NCBI RefSeq assembly: GCF_024763615.1
Contig: NC_077224.1
Location: 55,438,712 to 55,502,711 of the forward strand
Direction of reading: 5' to 3'
Origin: Phlebotomus papatasi
Taxonomy: Eukaryota > Arthropoda > Insecta > Diptera > Psychodidae
Length of the DNA stretch: 64,000 bases
Of the stretch, positions 57,294-64,000 are shown one piece after another (within the stretch, counting starts at the first letter, position 1; each line of letters starts with the position of its first letter). Under the pieces are notes generated by a model, which was not told the DNA's origin, did no database searches, and was given only the letters and a program-made list of their open reading frames with translations. A program made the position numbers and the translations under genes.

Positions 57294-59829
57294 ATAACGT
57301 TTCGTTAAGTTTTTAAATTTTTCATTATTTTGAAATAAGTTTGGCTCATTCTGAGTGTATAAATGTAGTTTTATGTTCCTCCTGACGGAAGAACTGCTCA
57401 AATTCTCTCCAAAGGCATTTTCCCATGGTCTACCATCGCTCTTACCTCACCAATTAAGTACCGCCAATTCTTTGAGAGTCGCCAACAAATGGACTCGATG
57501 CCTTTGTCAGGCACAACCATTCATCTCCTGAATTGTTGCACTGAATCCAAACCTTCCGCATCTTTTATCTTGGACCAAGAAAGTACATTAACTAGTACCT
57601 ATTCTTTCCCAGCATCTTTGATTACTTTTTCTCAGGATTAACAATTGAAAAATATCCACTTACAAATGACCCTCGTGATTGAGCAATTTCACAAAAACAT
57701 GTCCGGTGTCCCCAAGATATGCTAAAGATATATAACGAAGTTATAAATATTTTTGCCTCAAATTGGATTGTTATGCAAAAATCACACAGTCTGTGAAGCA
57801 ATTATTTTCTTATCTCAAAACTCTTAAACAGAAATTCTTTGCCCCCCTTTTATTTTCCAACACATTTTATATATTGTTTCACAAGGTGTGGCATGGTGCT
57901 AGAGGCACATGGACCTTGGAGTATGGTTCTTGGGAGATCTGTTGGTGGTTGAGGGTGTCCACGTGAGTCTGAGAGCGGTCTTTTTACTGTGCACAATCCA
58001 CATTCTTTTACTTCACACCATCATTAATAACAGACCATGGAGAATTTGCCATACAACAGAGAAATAAGATCTGAGACCGAAAATCGTGATACCATCATCA
58101 TTACTCTCCTAACACTTAATGATAGGTCAAGGCATACAAGTGTAATATCGAGGAGGTTTATGGTCAGAAGCTACTTAGCGATGATCGAGCCATGAAGACA
58201 CCCAGATTGAGTTAGTAGCCAATATTGGAGTACTTTGACCTCTGGGGAAAACTTTTTTTTACTGACCATTTGTAGCTTCCAAATTGTTCATCCTCTGCAA
58301 TCAAGTGCAACAGTTGGGCAATTTCCGCCCTCAAGTGATACAGATGTTGGATGACTGTACCTTGCCAATATAAAGCTCAGTTCAAAGTTTCCCTATGGAT
58401 ATTCCTGCCCATAAAAATGTAGGTGGATGATTTTCTTGGCAATTAACTGGGCAAACTATAAAATTGCAGAATCTCCCCAAGATTGGCGATCTTCTCGATC
58501 TTGGCCTGAACATTGTTTCAATTTTGGAATGTATGGGGGTATTGTGGGCAATGTCGAGGAATTTATATTGTGTGTTTGACAGTCTCATGTGAGTGAATTC
58601 CACCATCCTAAAGGATTGCTAAGAGAAAAGAAAGAGCTCCCTGCACATTTTATCCCCGCACCATTCCTCTCTATTTGCCAATCCTCATTAATTCCCATCC
58701 CGGCAAAATAGTGTCCGCAGTGCGTCAGTTGGTGCAACAAAATTCCACTGAACGTTTTAGTCCATACCTTGAGCCCCATATACATACCGCCATATATCAA
58801 ACGTTAATAAAAACGAAAGAAACGCATTAATGAGACTCCTTCCTTGGCCAATTGCACAATAATATGCATTAAGCACATACAAGACTTGTATGCAAATCTC
58901 TGTGCTTGGCATTCTCGTCGATCTTGAGGACTTTTTTTCTGACTGACTTTGGTGAAAAGGAGAGAATTCACCGGGGGTGGAATCTGGAAGAGAATTGAAC
59001 ATCTTTTCAGGCAATTTGTTAGAAGATCATGGATTTCAGCTCATTTGCTTTGGACAAGGATCATTCTTGATGGTGCATGTTGGTCGATATTCCGTGAGAA
59101 TGTCGCTAGATTAGTCGTTTGTCCAGTGACCAAAATTCTACCATCATTATAAGTACCTATTACTTTAAATCTTAACCCATCAAAATATCAGAAGCTATAC
59201 TACGCTTTCCAGGGTGGTTGTATAGACTAGACTTTTTTTAATTAGGCACTGGACTTCCAATACAGAGGACGAGATTCATAAGAATTCTAAGATACTATAG
59301 GGGTCCTCGTCAGCTGAAGAAATGATCAACATAGTCCAAGTAGTATGAGAATAAAATTCAGTATTTATAACTACCCCATGTTTACTACTGCCCCATTTTT
59401 CCGAACTCTGTGAATGTTTAATAACAAATGATTTGTTGTATTACAATAAAAAGGTTCAGCTGAGATTCTTTACAATCTCATTTTCCTTGTAAAGATTTGC
59501 TTATAAATTTTTGTACAAAAATTTAACTCCTAATTTTTCGTTAATTTACAAATCTATTATACAAATTTAAATCAAATAAAATTTAGAAAAATAATTTTCA
59601 AATATTTTTAGTAGAAAATTTGTTCAGATAATTATTTTAATTTTTTTAGTATTTTTCTTAAGTAAAAAAATATTATTATAAATATAAATCCTTATTTTAA
59701 AAATTCTATTGTTTATTTAGTTTTATAATACAAGCTCTCGAACTCAAGTTAGTTTAAACATTCGTTTTGTTTTCTAATTGTTGTTTTTTTTAAATTTGTT
59801 TAAAGCTCTCTTCTTGCAAATACGCATAA
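57294..59829. other. Non-coding stretch, islands at about 57360-58150 and 58250-59160
   Basis: Islands are repeat-free and GC-richer with short opposed frames (58382-58606, 58585-58800, 58757-59014 minus; 58949-59152 plus), none with a motif. ACTACCCCATGTTTACTACT at 59371-59390 followed by GCCCCATTTTTCC resembles 50590-50621 and may be a solo repeat end. The rest is AT-rich. Confidence 0.45.
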
Positions 59830-60026
59830 TTACAACTCAAGCTTCAGATGACTCAATATTTTTCTATGTTCTTAATGGATTTAATCCATGGTTCTTTTCA
59901 GAAAATGGGAGGCATTTGTCAAGCTATTAAAATATAATATTATAATGGGTAAAAATCACTAAAAACATACTAAAAAAAATGAATCGTTCGAAGCTTGAGT
60001 TGTCTGATGGTAACGCGCTTTCCCTA
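59830..60026. mobile_element. TA-type MITE, family C copy 3 (left end worn)
   Basis: The left TACAACTCAAGCTTCAGATG pairs with the right-end inverse CAACTCAAGCTTCGAACGAT; the right edge closes with GCGCTTTCCCTA. The left terminal TAGGGAAAGCGC is missing. Confidence 0.55.
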
Positions 60027-60299
60027 TGCATTAAATTTTTTAGTAAATCTTTTTCGATTGGCCGGTAATTCTCCAACAATTTACTCCATAATGCTACATT
60101 TTATTTTATTGTAAAAGTCTCCCAATCAATGTGTAGAAACAGAAACCATTACATAACGTAAAGTAACTCAATTATTTCACGAGAATAAATATTTCTAAAT
60201 TATTTTCTTAATGATAATATGAGTAAAAAGTAAAATTCATACTCTTGTTGTTGATGTTAAAGAAAGAGATTCTTACAGAATTTAGTGAAAGCTTCCTTA

Positions 60300-60813
60300 T
60301 GCCCTAGACACACTTACGACTAAAGTCCAGTGACGACTAAGCTAGTTCATAGCCAAGTCAGTTCATGACACACTACAAATGAGAATTAGCGCACTGGTAT
60401 CCACAAAACATAACTTTCGTGGGTTTTTATGCAGATATTTCTACTGAAATGCACTAATACTCCTCTGAAAATTAAACTATTTGTAATATCATGTCTCAGT
60501 ATACGTGCAATAATTATTGTTAATTACAATTATTTGTGAGGTGGAAGCTAACTCGCGACTTAAGCTAATTTTGGCGATTCTAGTGAATAATTCTTGTTGT
60601 TATACGTGAATTTTGAAGTAAATTTAAAAGTAGTTTCATTTTCAAAGGATTAGTAGTGCATTTCAGTAGAAATATCTGCATAAAACCCACGAAAGTTATG
60701 TTTCATGAGTGCCAGAAAATTTTAAGCCTCGTTTGTAGTGTGTCAGAGGAACTGACTTGGATATAACTGAGCTTAGTCGTCTCTGGACTTTAGTCGTAAG
60801 TGTGACCAGGACA
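60300..60813. mobile_element. PIF/Harbinger-like MITE, 514 bp, long hairpin
   Basis: TTA at 60297-60299 and 60814-60816. Left end TGCCCTAGACACACTTACGA, right-end inverse TGTCCTGGTCACACTTACGA. The arms of about 180 bases contain ACATAACTTTCGTGGGTTTT and its inverse, so it is a long fold-back. The smaller element at 55322 shares its ends. Confidence 0.75.
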
Positions 60814-60816
60814 TTA

Positions 60817-60948
60817 GTTCCTTGACACACTTAGGACTTAAGCCGAGAGATGGCTTAGTGGAAAATGATAGAAATGTGGTTTAACCATTATTTCGAATAT
60901 AATTACACTAAGCCGTCTCTCGGCTAATCCTTAAGTCTGTCAAGGCCC
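60817..60948. mobile_element. PIF/Harbinger-like MITE, 132 bp, abutting the previous one
   Basis: TTA at 60814-60816 (shared with the preceding element) and 60949-60951. Left end GTTCCTTGACACACTTAGGA, right-end inverse GGGCCTTGACAGACTTAAGG; the inner arms have GCCGAGAGA(T/C)GGCTTAGTG and its inverse. Same length as 31197-31328 and clearly the same family. Confidence 0.8.
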
Positions 60949-61107
60949 TTAGTCATTCTGAGTCAAACTTCATTACTCGCAAACGTAATGTCCAGCGCAA
61001 AATTTGATAAATATTTTTAAATGAATTTGGTTTTATTTCAAAATCTATAAACCTAACATTCGCAATCATTTTTTTTATTTATACCAAATATTTTCCAATG
61101 AATGTTA

Positions 61108-61217
61108 TGGTCCCTACACACTAGTGAAATTTATGTCCATATTGAAGCAAATTCCGTACGCTTGTATAGGAAAACCTCTTCAATATGGGCATAAATTTTT
61201 CTAGTGTGTAGAGGCCA
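61108..61217. mobile_element. PIF/Harbinger-like MITE, TGGTCTCTAC family copy 3
   Basis: TTA at 61105-61107 and 61218-61220. The left end TGGTCCCTACACACTAGTGA and the right end CTAGTGTGTAGAGGCCA are inverted. ATTTATGTCCATATTGAAG and its inverse are inside. 110 bp. Confidence 0.8.
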
Positions 61218-61220
61218 TTA

Positions 61221-63040
61221 GTAAATCTTCAGAATCTGCCAAATTCTCACGTGAGCTTATTCTGAAATTTTATTTCATCAGGAGAAATATTACTCAAATA
61301 ATGCGTCACAATTGCCTGATGTTTTGGCGAAAGAAGAATGGTGAAAATGGAGTGTGAAAAAGGTGTGAATATGGAAGGTGAAGAAATTCGGCAAAAGATG
61401 AAAAAGCCAGTATGATTCTAGCTAAGAATCATCCAACAAGAAAGTGTTTACTAAAAAATTAGTCACATTTGAATTTCAATGGTTTTTTTTTCTAGACTCA
61501 CGCGTTCCTCTCTTCTAAATTATTATTATTTTTTATATAAAAATTGATTATTAATTTCTTGGGTGGCTCGGTGGTTAGTCTTTCAGGATGATGGGCATTA
61601 ACAGTGAAATTACCCATGAAAAATTTCTGTGGAATTCCTAAATTGGATTGTCTGATAATTTTTCCCAAAGACAGAGACAATTTCCTTGGATTTGCTGGGA
61701 TTGAAGACAAAGAAGTGGCTTGATGGGTGGAATTAGTTGGTAAAAATGTGATTTTTTGTATTCTTTTCGACCTTAACCATCTCCATTTGGCTTCTGTGAG
61801 GCACATGAACTTGTGGTCTGAAGTCAAACAAATTGTCGGCGGTGGTGGTATATAATTTCAGTGGGTCGCCGGTAAAAAGCTTTTATACTAATGGAGAGAT
61901 GATTTGCTTTGATTGCGGTGACTATTGGGAGAGACGAGAGATCATTACCTGTTGAGGTGGTGGGATACATGTTAAAAAAAAGATGCCAAAGAAGAAGAGT
62001 CCGCCGAAGAAGTCAGGAGGGGATGTTGAAGACAAAAAGGCCCAAGAAGATGTGTACATATTAATCAAGAAACAAACAAATAAGAAAGTCGATGCTAATA
62101 AGACAAAAGGCGATTTTGTGGTAGTTGCTCAAATTGATGATGGAATGCCAGGCAATGGGCCATTTCCACAAGTCATCTCCTTCCTTTGGGTACTTTTCGG
62201 TTGGCACAAAGTTGGGGAAGATGAAAAACCCGCGATGGGATTTCTCTGTTTCTTGCGGGCAAACAGAATCATCATCGATCAATTGCCGTGGTAAACTAAT
62301 CGACAGTCAAATTGGATTTGAGGCAGAAACAGTCCCCATTACCAGCTAACATGCTGAAGAAATTATGGAAATTATCCATCCACCAGTATAACCCATAATT
62401 GATTGCCATCGTCAGCAATTGCGCCCAAGAGAATGCCTCTAAATGATCACCAATAGTCATTACTCACACATTACTGTCACCGCCACTACCATATGCAATG
62501 GTTAACAATTAAAAATTTATTCATAACGTAAATTGTCGCGGAATAGCACGATCATATGCAACATTTGCACCTCACAGACTTCTAGACTCAATAAATAATC
62601 CAACGTGGAATTGACTGAAGTTCCCCAACAAAGAGCAACATTGTTGCATATGTTGGTTTTTCTGGCCGCATCTTATACACTTGATGATCTGACACAAATA
62701 GCCCGAGCCCACGCTCTGTTCATATTGATCGAGACCCTTTGCACGAATAGGGTTAAGTTAATGGCAAAAGGGTTGTTCATTAGGATGATGAAAGTACACA
62801 GATTTTGCGTGATCCTCATATGACTAGAAATATGATTTATAGTGGTGAAATATAGGGCAATTGAGAATAAGATTTGTGACTCTTTGAGAATTTCTTCTGC
62901 TTCAAAATCCAGTTAGTAAAATGAAAAACATTAAACATTCTTCTGTATGAAATTGAATAATTTGGTCAGTGAGAATGAGGATGATTCATGCACCTCAATT
63001 ACCATTCAAGAATGTTTTGTTACGAAAGTTACGGAAGATT
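61221..63040. other. Island sequence without a supported gene
   Basis: About 61280-62860 is GC-richer and repeat-free. A 103-codon plus frame at 61983-62294 begins MPKKKSPPKKSGGD and is Lys-rich at first, but it is overlapped by open frames on the other strand and in another plus frame and has no motif. A 109-codon minus frame (61498-61827) is similar. Neither is called as a gene. Confidence 0.4.
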
Positions 63041-63044
63041 TTAA

Positions 63045-63155
63045 GACCTCTGTATATTAAAAGCAATTTCTTTTTTGAAATTTCTTCCTACCAGAGTGCA
63101 ACGATTTTCTCCAAAATGGCAAATTTTATCAAACACTGCTCAATGTACAGAGGTC
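63045..63155. mobile_element. Small TTAA-flanked MITE, 111 bp
   Basis: TTAA at 63041-63044 and 63156-63159. The left end GACCTCTGTATATTAAAAG and the right end CAATGTACAGAGGTC are inverted for about 13 bases. A TTAA (piggyBac-like) or TAA (Harbinger-like) target is possible. Non-coding. Confidence 0.55.
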
Positions 63156-63159
63156 TTAA

Positions 63160-64000
63160 TACAAATTAACCAGGAATAGAACTTTATGATTAATGCTGAT
63201 ATTTGTCAAGAAATCAAAGTTGATTACTAAGAATTGAAACTTTTAAAAATAGTTAATTAAATCACAGATTTTTCAAAATCCGTCTTAATTAATAAAATTG
63301 TTTGATATGACACTGTTTAATTTTAATTTGAAATATAATCTTATTCTTTTTGGGCCTAAATAGACTTGGGCTGATCATCGAGAATATTTATTAACTTGTA
63401 AAATTTGTCAATAAAGGATTATATAATGGTAATTTATACTCAAGACCTCTAATCGATGATCTTAAGATCCTGAATTTGATTCACCCACCTTGTTCTAGAT
63501 CTGCCAGAATGTCGAGATCTCCTTACAATAATGGTTTGCATAGTTTTTTTTGGGAATATTTCATGCTTTATTCATCACAAATAAAATTCGTATAATATTA
63601 AAATATTCTCTAAAACTATGGTTTATCTTACACCATTTATACATGAAATAAAGTCCACATAAATTGGAAAATTAACGCACTTTCTTCTTACATTTCTAAA
63701 AAATTTAAAGAAGTTCCTTTTCTTGTCGTGCATGCAAAATATTGCTATGGTTGTTCGAGTGAGAATTTATTTCAAATAAGCAGAAAAAATATGGTTTTAG
63801 AAAAACATATTAAGCAACAAAGACTTGTTTATGTTTATTTAAGTTTAAGATGCTAGACTATTCGTGAGCGTTTTTAAATATCACAACAACACTATTCTGT
63901 AAATTGGTAAATAATTTTTTGGAATGTATTTTTAAACATTTAAAATAAATTCTAATTTCATATAAAACGATTATCCACCATGCTACACTAATTCCAAATC
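63160..64000. other. AT-rich unique sequence
   Basis: No gene, repeat ends or tandem array seen up to the window edge. Confidence 0.5.

Noticed and set aside
61983..62294. Lys-rich frame starting MPKKKSPPKK
   Set aside because: Only the first part is plausible; the rest has competing open frames and no motif or intron signal supports it.

Overview
The window is AT-rich eukaryotic DNA, most likely from an insect and probably a dipteran. The main support is a complete Jockey-clade retrotransposon, a degraded pogo/Tigger-type transposase and very many small inverted-repeat (MITE-type) elements with TA, TTA/TAA or TTAA target duplications. The species cannot be fixed from the sequence. I see no host gene with a convincing exon structure, no rRNA or tRNA gene and no CRISPR array. 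It reads as intergenic DNA or the inside of a very long intron.

The best-supported coding feature is an intact Jockey-like element (24849-29303). It has a gag-like ORF1 (25109-26431), an endonuclease/reverse-transcriptase ORF2 (26461-29151), a 14-A tail and a perfect 13-bp target-site duplication. It landed inside the left terminal repeat of a long hairpin MITE (29310-29696). Just upstream (23687-24758) is a 1.07-kb element with TAGGGGAA ends. It holds a frameshifted, stop-containing remnant that reads like the DNA-binding half of a pogo/Tigger transposase. A 432-bp element at 39314-39745 shares its right part and looks like a deletion derivative. At 22317-22814 a 5'-truncated non-LTR fragment carries the C-terminal tail of another reverse transcriptase.

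About thirty further repeats are placed by terminal inverted repeats: several TA-(G)GGGAA families, TTA/TAA families that fit PIF/Harbinger (31197, 33613, 44833, 45040, 45332, 60300, 60817, 61108), two CAGT-ended elements, two TTAA-flanked elements, a hAT-like element and several unassigned hairpins. Two pairs of TTA/TAA elements lie end to end sharing one target triplet. One element is nested in another. One locus at 38414-38690 has inverted 15-bp minisatellite arrays like a small Foldback element.

Between the repeats lie islands of 0.6-2 kb with higher GC, no repeats, short meaningless ORFs, and clusters of GATCA words, TAATTA words and CCAAAA/TTTATGG-like words. They look like unique non-coding, possibly regulatory, sequence. 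A coding-like but broken segment at 52472-53335 (mostly minus strand) and a TIR-bounded 1.47-kb element at 9186-10655 with minus-strand coding-like pieces could not be assigned to any family.
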